64,000 nt of DNA from Diplolepis rosae. Lineage: Eukaryota; Arthropoda; Insecta; Hymenoptera; Diplolepididae. This document shows, piece after piece, positions 22,701 through 33,691 of this stretch. The stretch lies in NCBI GenBank assembly GCA_030998225.1, contig JAPYXD010000755.1, positions 3,211,501 through 3,275,500 of the forward strand, written 5' to 3'. The notes under the pieces are model-generated. The model searched no databases. It had not been told where the DNA came from and saw only the letters and a list, made by a program, of their open reading frames with translations. Both the position numbers and the translations under genes were made by a program. Positions within the stretch are counted from its first letter, which is position 1; every line of letters starts with the position of its first letter.

Positions 22701-25055
22701 GTAAAACTACCAAAGTCAAACGAAAAAATAACGAAACGATCCATTTTATCGCAAACTGCCCAATTATTTGACCCGTTAGGCCTACTGGGACCAGTCGTGG
22801 TTGCAGCAAAAATTCTTATTCAAACAATATGGAAATGTAAAATTGACTGGGACGATCCAGTTCCCACAAACGTGCGTGATTCGTGGATAGAATTTAGAAA
22901 CCAATTACATCTCCTGAATGATATCCACTATGATCGGTGCATTACTATCCCAAATACCATCGAAGTTCAGATTCACGGTTTCAGTGACGCCAGCGAAAAA
23001 GGCTACGGAGCCTGCATATACCTACGTTCTACAAACAGTCAAGGTAAAAACCACTGCGCTCTCATATGCGCCAAATCGCGCGTTGACCCTATAAAAGCTG
23101 TCACATTGCCGAATTTAGAGTTATGCGCAGCAGTTCTTTTAACCAAATTGTACACATCCACAATTCAATCACTCCAGATGCCTATCGACAAAACGTTCTT
23201 TTGGTCTGATTCTACGATCACCTTGAACCGCATTAAAACCGAAGCACACGAATTAAAAACAACCTTTGTTAGAAATAGGGTAGCTGAAATTAATACAATT
23301 TCACAACCTCACAAATGGCTGCATGTCCCAACCCACGATAACCCGGCAGATCTTATTTCGCGAGGTCAATATCCAAAACATTTTCTACAATCGAAAATCT
23401 GGAAGGAAGGTCCAGCGTGGCTGAAAGACGACCACAGCATGTGGCCCAAAACTAAATTAAACAACAATGAAATTCCGGACGATCAACCGAGTAAGCCTAT
23501 TTTATTATTCCCTCTCACAATTTCAAACAAGAATAAAAATGATCAATCGACCATTAACACAGATCTACTCGAAAGATACTCCCATCTCAGAACTCTAAAA
23601 CATGTCGTAGCGTACTGCCTTCGTTTCATCAAAAACCTAAGAACAAAAAACGAAACTAACAGATTAAAGGGTCCTCTATCGAATGAGGAAATTGATATCG
23701 CGATGAATACCATTCTTAAAATTGCGCAGAATCTAACTTTTTCTAATGAAATGAGTGCACTCGCTCGCGGAGAATCTGTTGATAAAAAAAGCAGTCTTTT
23801 ATGTCTGAATCTCTTTTTAGATCAGGGAGTCATAAAGGTGGGAGGCAGACTTCAAAATGCCAATATACCAACCTCTCAAAAGCATCCAATCGTTTTACCG
23901 CGCAATCATCAAGTAACCACCTTAATCATTCGTGAAGAACACATAAAGTTAAAACACGCGGGCTCGCAAGCAACTCGTTATGGTGTACGGGAACACTATT
24001 GGCCAATCGATGGTCGCAATGTCACGCGTCACATTATTCATAAATGCGTTAAATGCTTTCGAATTAAACCTCGAGCAATCGAATATATCATGGGAAATTT
24101 ACCTGAAAAACGTCTCTCGTATTCTCGACCCTTTCTAAACGGTGGCGTCGATTATTGCGGGCCGTTCTACATAAAGGAAAAACGACACAGAAACCGTAAA
24201 AGAGAAAAAGCGTACGTCTCAATGTTTATATGTTTCGCCACAAAAGCAGTTCATCTTGAATTGGTCAGCGAACTAACGACTGAAGCATTTCTCGGTAGCC
24301 TAAAAAGATTCTTTTCTCGTCGGGGGAAGGCTAGCACGATTCACTCTGATAATGGCAAAAACTTCGTCGGTGCCAACAGAGAATTAAAAAATCTATTCGA
24401 ATTCATTCAAACAACTTACAATAACTCGGAAGTAAAAAACTTTCTTCTAAACCAAAAGGTAAGCTGGCACTTTATACCGCCTCACTCACCTCATTTTGGC
24501 GGCCTTTGGGAAGCGTCAGTGAAATCATTTAAGCAACACTTTACACGCACTGTAGGAAACACCTTGTTAACCTACGAACAACTACAAACTTATGTTATTG
24601 AAATTGAGGCCATCTTGAATTCTCGTCCTCTTACCCCAATGTCCTCCGATCCAAACGACCTTCTCCCATTGTCTCCCGGTCACTTCCTCATTGGTGCCTT
24701 TTTAACGAGCTTTCCACAGGCGGACTATCGCAACTTACGAATTAATCAGATGTCATCGTGGCAACATGCACAGCAAATGAAACATCATTTTTGGTCCAGA
24801 TGGTACAAGGAGTACCTCAATGAAATTATCACACGCAGCAAATGGAAGAAACCCGTCCATCAAAACAACATCGCAGCCGGAACCCTTGTCGTCGAGAAGG
24901 ATGACAACCTACCTCCAATGTGCTGGAAATTAGCACGCATTACAAATGTTCATCCAGGAAAAGATGGGATCATCCGAGCGGTAACGCTGAAAAATGCAAC
25001 TGGCACCTACGATCGTTGCATAAAGAAATTGTACCCACTCCCGATTTACACATAA
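19722..25055 (+). pseudogene. BEL/Pao gag-pol polyprotein frame (two in-frame stops)
   Basis: One frame of 1778 codons from ATG 19722 (MSNNDARIAEL). Order: coiled, charged gag N-terminus; zinc motifs CPVCKEEHSIYTC (about residue 391), CTNCLRGNHRPAEC (424) and CRQCHKRH; aspartic protease DGGAQS (about 509); reverse transcriptase with FYVDDLLTG (about 912); RNase H with SDASEKGYG and FWSDSTI; integrase with an HHCC finger (HKCVKC, about 1440), and catalytic positions in VDYCGPF, HSDNGKN and GGLWEAS; then a Pao-type C-terminal domain ending KKLYPLP. TAA at 21306 (codon 529, in protease) and TAG at 22563 (codon 948, after RT) interrupt it. All catalytic motifs are otherwise present, so decay is minimal. 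Confidence 0.95.
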
Positions 25056-25251
25056 ACAATGTAGAGTTGAGCAATCAACCACTGCAGCTTTTAGATCCAT
25101 GTCTTAGTCTTTAGATCAAATGTCTTTAGTATCATTAATGTTCTTACTCTTTAGACCGAATGTCTGTAGTTCTTATGTCCATGTCTTCAACTACTACAAT
25201 GCATAGTTCTAGTCCAGACCATCAAGACTTACGGTTCGAAGGGGGCCAAGA

Positions 25252-25890
25252 TGTTACGTCGTAACAATTTATTATTTATTAATATTGTATGTAGTTTTAA
25301 ATTTACTCTCATCAAATGTCTCCATAAACTAACTAGAGAGTTTCTTTCCATATTTATATTACTTTCTCAGCCTTTCAAACATCTATCGGTCATTTGCGCA
25401 TCTGTTTCAGCTCAGGATACTTTAAGAAGTTTTACTATGTCTCAGCTTAGGATACTTTAGGACGTTTTATTATACCTTGTTTATCCTCCAAAAAGATCCA
25501 TCCTCACGTCCTGACCTAGCCTAAGTCACCGTATACTTTATTGCCTATCCGTAATATAATTTTCAGGAAAATCCACTAGTTATGACGTCAGAAGGAAGGA
25601 GTATCTGACACCTCCTCCTAGAAATTGTATCCAATTAGGGTTAGCTTGCTACCCTCTCCACACCCTTTGTAACCTCCCGCGTCACCAACAAAGTTTTCAT
25701 TTTAGTTTTTCCATTAGTTAAGGAATCAGAATAATTTGTGCCTTCAGAAAAGGAACACTCGACTTCGTCTCGAGCCTATGTTCCATCAAACTTGCCGTCG
25801 TTATAAGTTTCCTTTTAATAACCTGGTTCGGTTAAATAAACAGTTTTAATAATTTACCAGCAACAATTCACTATTTTCCCACACAAAACA
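25252..25890 (+). repeat. 3' LTR of BEL/Pao element
   Basis: Same length and ends as the 5' LTR with a few substitutions (for example at the positions matching 18417 and 18672). Followed by the GTCCG duplication. The tract GGTTCGAAGGGGGCCAAGA (about 25233-25251), just before the LTR, could serve as a polypurine tract. Confidence 0.95.
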
Positions 25891-26495
25891 GTCCGTTTTG
25901 CCAATTTGTGAAAGCAACTCTACTCTAAGGTGTAAAGTAGGAATCGGAAATTCGTAGTCTTCCATTATAGTGCGTATTTCGGTGATTACTTCTTGTAGTT
26001 CGGCTTTGGAAATTGTCGAAGGGTGTAATTTGCCTTCTCGTACTGCCTATAAATCCTAGAAGAGGTGCTCTTCGTCTATGCATGGTCCTTGGAGGGATTA
26101 TTTTATGGAGTATGTCCTGGTGTAGTTCCATCAGTATTTCAGTTAAATCCTCTTTGATAACCTCGACTTGGTGTAGCTTTTCATTGAGGCGATCCAGTTT
26201 TATCATATCCTTGCAGTTAGTACTTTTCTAGCGATTTGGGCATGTTTTGTAAATTTTCTGACATCATTTTGTCAAATTGAAGATGTTCCTGTAGTTTTTG
26301 GGGGTCCATCAATATAACGAACCTCCAATGGTTCTGGGTAGTGCCGGTGGTTTCTAGTTTTTCGTAGAATTGTTCTGGAATGTTATTGAAGGGTGGGACT
26401 TTATAGTTCCGTGGATTTCCTGATGCGCCTGCCATGATGAGTAGTATTCCTGTACAGATCATTGCTGATTGGCCTGGGATCTGCGTAACCATCAT
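25891..26495 (-). pseudogene. Errantivirus-like envelope gene, N-terminal part
   Basis: Begins at ATG 26495 with a hydrophobic signal-peptide-like start (ICTGILLIMAG, about residues 13-23). A tttctatatacag|A splice-acceptor-like sequence lies just upstream of the ATG, as expected for an env made from a spliced message. Further along, HRRRAPLLGFIGS resembles the furin-type cleavage site followed by the fusion-peptide start of errantivirus Env. Frame changes occur near 26210 and again near 26045, so the gene is broken even apart from the BEL element that cuts it at 25890. Membrane fusion/entry is the family role; this copy cannot do it. Confidence 0.7.
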
Positions 26496-27073
26496 TCTGT
26501 ATATAGAAAATGTTATTTTAGAAAATTTATTAAGGTATTATTAGGGTTTTTATCTCCTGTTATCAAACCATATTGGTAAGGGAAGAAAGAAAAAGGCAAC
26601 CTCCATATCCTCTCCCTTGATTTCTTTATTGCCTTACTTTCGTGAAATCAGGATCAGTTAAAAAATAACAAAAATTATAAATGTGGTATATGTAGTTATT
26701 AAAGTAAGATTTAAGTGAAATTCAAATATAAATGTAATATCATTACAAATAATATAAGATAATATAGGTGTTCTTGAGGTTGAATTATTGATTGAACAAT
26801 TTTCGTTAAAACTTTCTCTATTTTCTTTTACAAGATTTTGTATGTTTAATGTTGGATGCCAATCAATACATGTGATAGCAGTGTGCATTTAATATAATGG
26901 TGATATGTCTCCAATAGTGAGAATATATGTAATAATAATAATAATATATAACGATACTAATAACATGTGTGTATGACAATTATAATGATATATAACAAAA
27001 TTATATGTGATAATAACAATGATATATAATAATAATATTATATAATAGTATTAATAGCGATATTGTGTAGCTA
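26496..27073. other. AT-rich spacer between env and the upstream ORF
   Basis: No domain-bearing frame; A/T-rich simple repeats (ataata) toward 27060. Holds the presumed env splice acceptor at its left edge. Confidence 0.5.
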
Positions 27074-28445
27074 CACGGAGAAAAATAGTTGAAGTAATTT
27101 TACTCAACTTCCGGTCAAATTTGGGACATAAGGACAAGTTAGAAGTTATTTAGTATCACTGTATTTATTTGTGATATATTAAATGTTCGACAATGAATCA
27201 AAGTTGAGTAAAATTCAGAAGTGTAGGGTGAAGTATGAAAGCGTGCATTAAAAATTTTTAAATATATATATTATTACTCGTAGTATAACTATAAAAAACC
27301 AATCTTTTATTAAATCACAAAAATGGTAGAGCTTTCCGTTCATTCTACTCTACACTTCAATCGAGAGTTGAGTAAACCGTGAATCGCAAGATTTATTCCA
27401 ACAGCTACATCTATTCACGCAGGAACGAATGAAAGTAATCTGCGCCTTGGGCACACATAAAAAATTTTTAATTTCAAAAACTTAAATTCTTAAAATTAAA
27501 TTGATATTATGAAAATTCAAACAAAAAAAAGTCGATAAGTGTATTACATAAAATATGAAATGTCACATAAATTACTCAGGCAGAATAATAATTTGGAATT
27601 CGCAAATGCAAAACCCATATTTTGAAAATATAAAACACAGCAAATAAAAGAACCTTCTTTTAAATGTTTTTATACAAGATACTTCTTAATAATAATGCAA
27701 TTTTTTAATGTACATTTGAAAATTTAGTTTCGCTAAACTTCATACGTCGTTATAATAAAAATGTATACTAAATGTAATTTAATAATTATATCATATATAT
27801 CAATAATCATAGTTATAATAGTTGATTAATTATATTAATTTTTAAAAATATTTCATTAATCATTTATGAAAAAAGTTGATTTATTTTTACTTGAGTAAGG
27901 CTAAAAAATGTTATTGACGGCACTTATTCTCACGAAAGCGTATCGTACTATATATAAGTGTAGTTATTAGGTTTATATATGTAAGGTTATATGTTTAAGT
28001 GTATTTGTAATTTGAAATGTGATTGGCTACGTCTGAATGGTGTGAATATATTTGTATGCTGTTTATGTATGTATGTATCAGACGACTATTGGCAGGCTCG
28101 AGGTAAGAATTTTTTTTATTTAAGAGAACCATACCGTTGCCAGTTCAAATAATACGCCCGATGCTCATTTTACTCAACTACGATTTGAAGCTCCTCAAGC
28201 GTCGGTGATATACTTATACATTTCATGTTAACCCACTGACGCATGTCGATGCCCTGTCGTCGATAACGTTTTACTCAACTCCTTACTATTCCCTATGTAA
28301 CGCTTATTGTTATTCACTTTGGGCGCATTAGGTATATATCAAATTGATTTCACCCGACTAGGATTTAATAGATGTTCAAATGTCCTTATGTCCCAAGTTT
28401 AATCGACAGAGTTCAGTAAAATTACTTCAACTATTTTTCTCTGTG
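27074..28445. mobile_element. Non-autonomous TIR element, TA duplication
   Basis: Ends CAC(G/A)GAGAAAAATAGTTGAAG at 27074 and, inverted, at 28445; the inverted arms match over about 65 bp, through GGGACATAAGGACA. TA flanks both ends (27072-27073, 28446-28447). No transposase frame in 1372 bp. The motif TTTACTCAAC(T) recurs at least six times in both orientations inside, possibly transposase-binding repeats. The family is uncertain; the TA duplication points to the Tc1/mariner side. Confidence 0.8.
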
Positions 28446-28564
28446 TATAAACATATACTGCTGCATAATAAGGGTAGCCTAGCAAAATATTATTATTTAT
28501 TTATTTCTCCCCCCCCCATTTTTGTTTTTTTTTATTATAATTTTTAGGTCGAAGGGAGACTTCT

Positions 28565-29185
28565 CTAGGGTGTTAGATAGATTAAATTTGTATTTTCGTC
28601 CCGTTCCGGAGGACCCCAGAAGTCTTCTTCTGTTGGTTCCTCATCGTCGAGGAGCCGTTTGTTTCTCTTAACTTGTTTTTTACAATTTGCTATAGTGTGG
28701 CCCCTTAAAGAACAGTACTCGCAGCAGTTTTTCCATTTATATAGTTTGATTAACGAAATCTCGGGGTTCTTCAAGCAAATTACATAACATTCGTCCAAAC
28801 TATTACAGATATTTTTCTCCTTGCTAAAAAAATACAATTTTTCAAGAATCATTAACATTTTTTTCGCAGCCTCGTTTTCCGCGCTACGTATTCTACAGGT
28901 TGTACGTATTTAGTTGACAACCGACGTTGTACCTTCCCCGTTGCTTACTGTACTAAATTTATTTTCGCGTCTTCGGAACTCTATTTCGCATCTAACAAAG
29001 AAGTTTTTGATGTTATTGGATTCTGCGGTTTCCTCCAAGGTATATTTCGGCTTAGTAAAGTTGTACTCAGCCGTCAGCTCCTCTAGCTGCCCCTTAGCAA
29101 ATCGCAGTTTTTCTATCTCCCCTTTTGGATGTAGGGTAGTGGGGTATATCTCTCCCTTGGGTGGTCGGGAATTAATGACGGACAT
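28565..29185 (-). pseudogene. Gypsy third ORF: dsRNA-binding domain plus CCHC zinc knuckle
   Basis: One 206-codon frame from ATG 29185 to the stop at 28565, with a single in-frame TAA at 28910-28912. Residues about 31-125 follow the dsRBD plan: helix QLEELTAEYNF, KPKYTLEE, NIKNFFVRCEIEF strands, then NGEGTT and a C-terminal helix AENEAAKKMLMILEKL, resembling the conserved GEG..AAxKML part of Staufen-type domains. Residues about 158-171 are CEYCSLRGHTIANC, an exact C-x2-C-x4-H-x4-C knuckle. An acidic tail follows (LLDDEEPTEEDFWGPPE). It lies after integrase and before env, in the same orientation; ttttcttttatag|G ends 5 bases before the ATG, suggesting expression from a spliced message. The function is not known to me from described elements; RNA binding is the supportable claim. 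Confidence 0.7.
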
Positions 29186-29229
29186 GATTTCCTATAAAAG
29201 AAAACTGTGGTTAAAATTGTTTTAATTTT

Positions 29230-30715
29230 TAGCTGTATACCAACTTAAGTTCATCAAAATGTTTCTGAAATAGTTTTCCGTCGGGTTTTTCCAAGATGGC
29301 GTTGTTTTTGTCTCATATTTTTATAAGGGTGTAGGGTCCGTGGTATTTATTATCCAATTTTCCGTGTGTTTTTGCTTCCCTTTTGACGTATACCTGATCT
29401 GCTACATTCCCTAAAACTGGTTATACCTTTCGATCATAATTTTCATTTGAATGTTTCTTCACTTTGATCAAATTTGTTTCTGCTATTAATTTGATTTCCG
29501 ACAGTCTTAATATTAATTCCTGCAGATATGTAGTTCCCATAGGTTTCTAATTTTTCGGGGTCTTGAAATGAACTGGGGGTGCGTGCGGTTTTACCAAACG
29601 CTATTTCAAAGGGTGTAAATTTAGTGGCTTCATGTATTGAGGCGTTGTATGCAAACATCGCGAAGGGTAGAAGTTGGTCTCAATCGTTGTAGGTTTCTGC
29701 GTACGTCCTTATGTAATCCATCAATACGGCATGGCTCCTTTCCAGGGATCCGTTTGATTGTGGTCTATACCCTGAGGTGGTAATCTGTTTTACCCCGAAA
29801 ATTTTTGATAATTTTCTGAGTAAATTATTGATAACACTTCCTCCCCTGTCTGTAAGTATGACCGCCCTTAGGGCTCCATATTGTGAGAATAAGTGCTTTG
29901 CTATCGCATGAGCGACAGTGGTTGCCGAAATATCAAGTATGGAGACAGCTATGAAGTATTTAAATAAATTTTCCTGCATAGTAACAATATGTTTATTGCC
30001 ATCAGAGGTCATAGGCAATTTTCCTACTGTGCCTAGGGATACTTTGTGGAAGGTGTCGAGGGGTGTATCGGTGATTAACATGGGTTCGTGAATTTCAGCT
30101 CGTACAATTTTTTGTTTTAGGTAAATGTTACATTTTTTGAGAAATTCAGTGACTTGGTCTTTAAGTCCTCGCCACATGTATCTTTCACTAATTCTTCGAT
30201 ATGTTTTATTTATCCCTTTGTGGCCTCCAATTTTACTTTCATGATTTTCAGAAATAATTTGAGTACGTAACTCCTCTAGGGGTATATTTACACTTCCATA
30301 ACATATCGTTATTTCTATTTTGGAATTAACGAATTCGTGAGTTAATAATTCGCGCAATTTTCCTTTTGGTAATGTGTCACTAATATCTCCATATTTTGAA
30401 ATACGAAACTCCGAAATATTTTCTCTTTCTAAGGCTATTCTCAAATTATGTATGGCTACTTTAACGTATTTTTCGTTCACCTCTTCAAAATGGTTTTGTT
30501 TAACTATGAGTGAATATATGTTAAAACGTCTATGAGCAGTGATAAGCACTTCTCCTATTTTAGGTTTCCTATCCATCAGGTCCTGGGGGTCAACTGCTCC
30601 CAAATCCACGAGTAGTCGGCTTACAGGGGTGACAAACTCACAGTCAGCCGAGAGAAAATGCACATAGTTACTTTTCAAATAAGTGAGATTCTCTCGACAG
30701 CTAAAGGGTTTTCCA
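29230..30715 (-). pseudogene. Gypsy integrase region of pol
   Basis: Minus-strand integrase: H-x3-H-type finger (GGHKGINKTYRRI) whose pair of cysteines is CNIY instead of CxxC, so one ligand is lost. In the catalytic core the first Asp position reads VSLGTVGKLP (Gly where Asp is expected), while TDRGG and NGSLERSH keep the second Asp and Glu. A stop at 29680-29682, and a chromodomain-less C-terminus with GKLDNKYHGPY and KPDGK..QKHFDEL, follow. Inactive. The upstream edge is bounded at about 30716 by a mariner-like insertion. Confidence 0.85.
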
Positions 30716-31100
30716 GTAGGGACATAACAATTTTATCATTGAATAAAACACAGAAATATTTAAGATATTGAGTTCAAATTTATTGTGGGTGTAGTGTAAG
30801 CATTACATTTTATGAATGAAATTCGATATCGGTCATATGACCACCCCGAGCCCGTTTACAGCGGTCAATTCTTTGGACCCAATTTTCCACCACTCTGGCA
30901 CACATTTCGACCGGAACGTTGGCAATTTCGCATTGGATGTTGGCTTTGAGGTCGTCTAAAGTTGCTGGCTTGTTGGCATAGACCAGTGACTTGATATGGC
31001 CCCATAAAAAAAAATCCAATGGCATCAAGGAGCTCTTGATTATTTTCTCCTTCTGAAACTGCTGTGACTTCAAGAAGCGAGGCTTCTTTATCCATCTCTG
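30716..31100 (-). pseudogene. Mariner-like transposase fragment inserted in Gypsy pol
   Basis: Reads MPLDFFLWGHIKSLVYANKP and RCKRARGGHM on the minus strand, matching the third-Asp region (PLDFFLWG) and the C-terminal GGH motif of the same broad transposase class as the one at position 1. It separates the RNase H and integrase parts of the Gypsy pol. No terminal inverted repeats were recognised, and the exact borders are uncertain. Confidence 0.6.
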
Positions 31101-31109
31101 TCTTTTACA

Positions 31110-33690
31110 GGCAGTCTTCATGTGCCTTTAAAGATTGCTCAAATCGTGAAAATTATTTTTCTATATTTTCCTTAGTAGACTTAGCTTTTTCTTGTTCCAT
31201 TTGATCTTTTTCATATTCTTCTTCTGTTGTACTGTCATCGCTGTCGCTGGGTGGCGGACTCATCTTTTTGATGGGTCCTGCTTCTTGCTTTTCTGTCATA
31301 GGGGTTAATTCTTCCTGGTCTTCTGGGAAGAATTTAGTTGAACACGCTGGTGCTTTTGCCAATGTACTTTTTGGTATTGTTTTCGATGGGTACGCTGCAG
31401 GTCGCAAGTTCAAACTCGGCAGTACACTTTTTATTTTTCTGAGAATTGGGAGTGGTTCTTGATTCCTTTCTCGTTTATTAGCTTGCCTAGTCAGCATTGG
31501 CAGTAACCAGGCAGGCTGTTTTTCTTCTTCGCCTTCTTTGTCAGAATTTTCTATGATTGGATTTCTTGATAGGGCATCAGCATTAGTATTTAATTTACCT
31601 GGTTTATATTTAAATTCATATTCATAGTCTCTTAATTTCAGTCTCCAGAGAATTAGTCTTTGGCCTGGATCTTTTACAGAATCTATCATCCACCTGAGGG
31701 GTTTGTGATCGCTCATAAGGGTAAATTTTCTTCCATAAATGTAGGGTCGAAATTGTTGAACCGCGTGAAGAACCGCAAGGCATTCCTTCTCCGTTGTGGA
31801 ATAATTTAATTCAGGTCCAACTAACACTCTCGACATATATGCTACAGGGAGACCCATTCTGTCCTTTTCTTGGCTCAGAACGGCTCCTATTGCATAATCT
31901 GAGGCGACAGTGGTTACTGTAAAGGGTTTTTCAAAATCAGGGTATTGTAGTATGGGGCTTTCACACAGAGCCTGTCGTAGATTCTTGAAGCTCTTCTCTT
32001 CCTCCGCCCCCCATTTAAATAATACTTCCTTTTTAATAAATTTGATAGAGGCTTTGCTCTGGCTGAGAAGTCCTTGATGAATCTTCTGTAATATTCAGCT
32101 AGTCCTAGGAATTGTTTTATGTTTCTTGGTGTTTTTGGTCTGGGAAAATTTTGAACAGCCTCGATATTTTTAGGATCTGGCTTTACTCCTTTGTCTGTAA
32201 TTATATGCCCTAAATACGCTATTTCTTTGAAAAGAACTTCGCACTTTTCCGGTTGTAGTGACAGGTTAGCTTTTTTGAGTTGTTTGAGGAGACGGCTTAC
32301 CTTTTTTCCGTGATCTTCTAAGTCTTTAGCGTATATTACTATATCGTTCAGATAGAAAAATAGTTCAGTGCCCTGTAGTCCTAGTAGAACTTGGTCCATT
32401 AGGCGTTGGAATGCAGCTGGTGAATTTTTTAATCCCATGTGCATTCTGACGTACTCATAATGCCCATTCAATGATGAAAAAGCTGTTTTTTGTCTATCAT
32501 TTGAATCTAGCTCTATTTGATGGAGACCGCTAGCTAAATCAAAATTAGAGAAGTATTGTGCAGTACCTAAACGATCCAAAATATCTACAATATTTGACAA
32601 TGGGTAAGCATCCCCCATTGTTTTTTCATTTAAAAGCCGAAAGTCAATTACTATTCTCCATTTCTTTTTTCCTGTGGCATCCATTTTCTTGGGTACAATC
32701 AGTAAGGGTGAGTTATAAGGAGATGTGAATTTTGTGTTGCTTCTTCTGTCTTCATTTTGTGTATTACTCTCTCAACTTCTTCCCTTTGAGAGGGTGAAAA
32801 TCGGTATGGTCTGGTGTTAATAGGTACGTCGTCTAAAGTGTGAATTTTGTGTTGCACAAAGTGAGTAGGGGTTAGGGGTTCTCCTGGTAGGTAAAATTAT
32901 CAGGAAATTCCGTAATTATCTCCAGTATGTGTTCATTTTCCTGGGGGTCAAATGATCTAGTCGAAGGTATTTTATCACTTTTTCAGCCTTGTTTACTGGG
33001 GGTGAATACTCTTCGTCTGCAGAATACTAGTCGAAATCTTCTCGTGGAAATTTGTAATATTCAAAGGGGATGATTTCTTGTGGGGGTAATTTTATTTCGA
33101 GGTCCTTATCTGTGGCGTTGATAGCGAATACTTGACAAATTCCATTCAAGTTGGTTACGGCTGCTTCGCCTATTAGCATGCCCTCTGTAGTTTTTATTAA
33201 GGGTAAGTACTCTTCCTTTATTTCTGAATTCATCACTGTTATTGGAATAACTCGTCGAGTCCTGGCTCTTACCTTAATTAGTCCTAGTAGAGGTCCTTTG
33301 TAATCCGTGGTATTCTTTAAAGCTACCCTAGAGTCATTGTCTGTGAACGGTATAGGTTTGGTGGGGTTGGAACGCGTGACAATGGTGTTATGCCAAAAGG
33401 ATATTTCTACCTTTTTTTGTCGAAGATATTCTCGACCTACTATACCATCTGTCCTAACTGGGGAATCAGAATGTACCACTTGAAAGGTGATTTTAGATTT
33501 CATTAATTCGATGTTTACAGTACCTATGGTTGAAATTCTACTTTGTGTAATTCCTGTAATTTCTATTGCTTTATTCTCATCGACCAGTAGGTCTTCATCT
33601 AAAGCATCTAATTTAATAACATTTATGTCCACACCTGTGTCTACTAAAAACCTTGCCTTTGACTGTAAAAGTTCATTCGACTAAAGCTCT
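31110..33690 (-). pseudogene. Gypsy pol: protease, reverse transcriptase, RNase H
   Basis: Protease begins with FLVDTGVDINVIK (about 33650) and runs to a TAG at 33027. RT spans about 32700-31914 (IVIDFRLLNEKT; catalytic box YLNDIVIYAKD with Asn replacing the first Asp of YxDD; YLGHIITDKG). RNase H with MSDHKPLRWM and NADALSRNP lies at 31857-31500, then a Glu/Lys-rich linker. Protease and RT share one frame; the pol frame is -1 relative to gag at the junction (33690), the usual retroviral arrangement. Several stops plus the RT active-site change make it dead. Errantivirus-type by gene order and the presence of env. Confidence 0.9.
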
Positions 33691-33691
33691 A

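Larger units (their letters stand above)
18357..25890 (+). mobile_element. BEL/Pao LTR retrotransposon, full length
   Basis: Two 639-bp LTRs (18357-18995 and 25252-25890), each starting TGTTACGTCGTAAC and ending ACACAAAACA, flank a single gag-pol frame. The element is bordered by the 5-bp duplication GTCCG at 18352-18356 and 25891-25895. I counted about six LTR differences by eye, so insertion is recent relative to its surroundings. It lies in the env gene of the minus-strand Gypsy element. Total 7534 bp. It is complete in structure but has two in-frame stops in the coding region. Confidence 0.95.
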
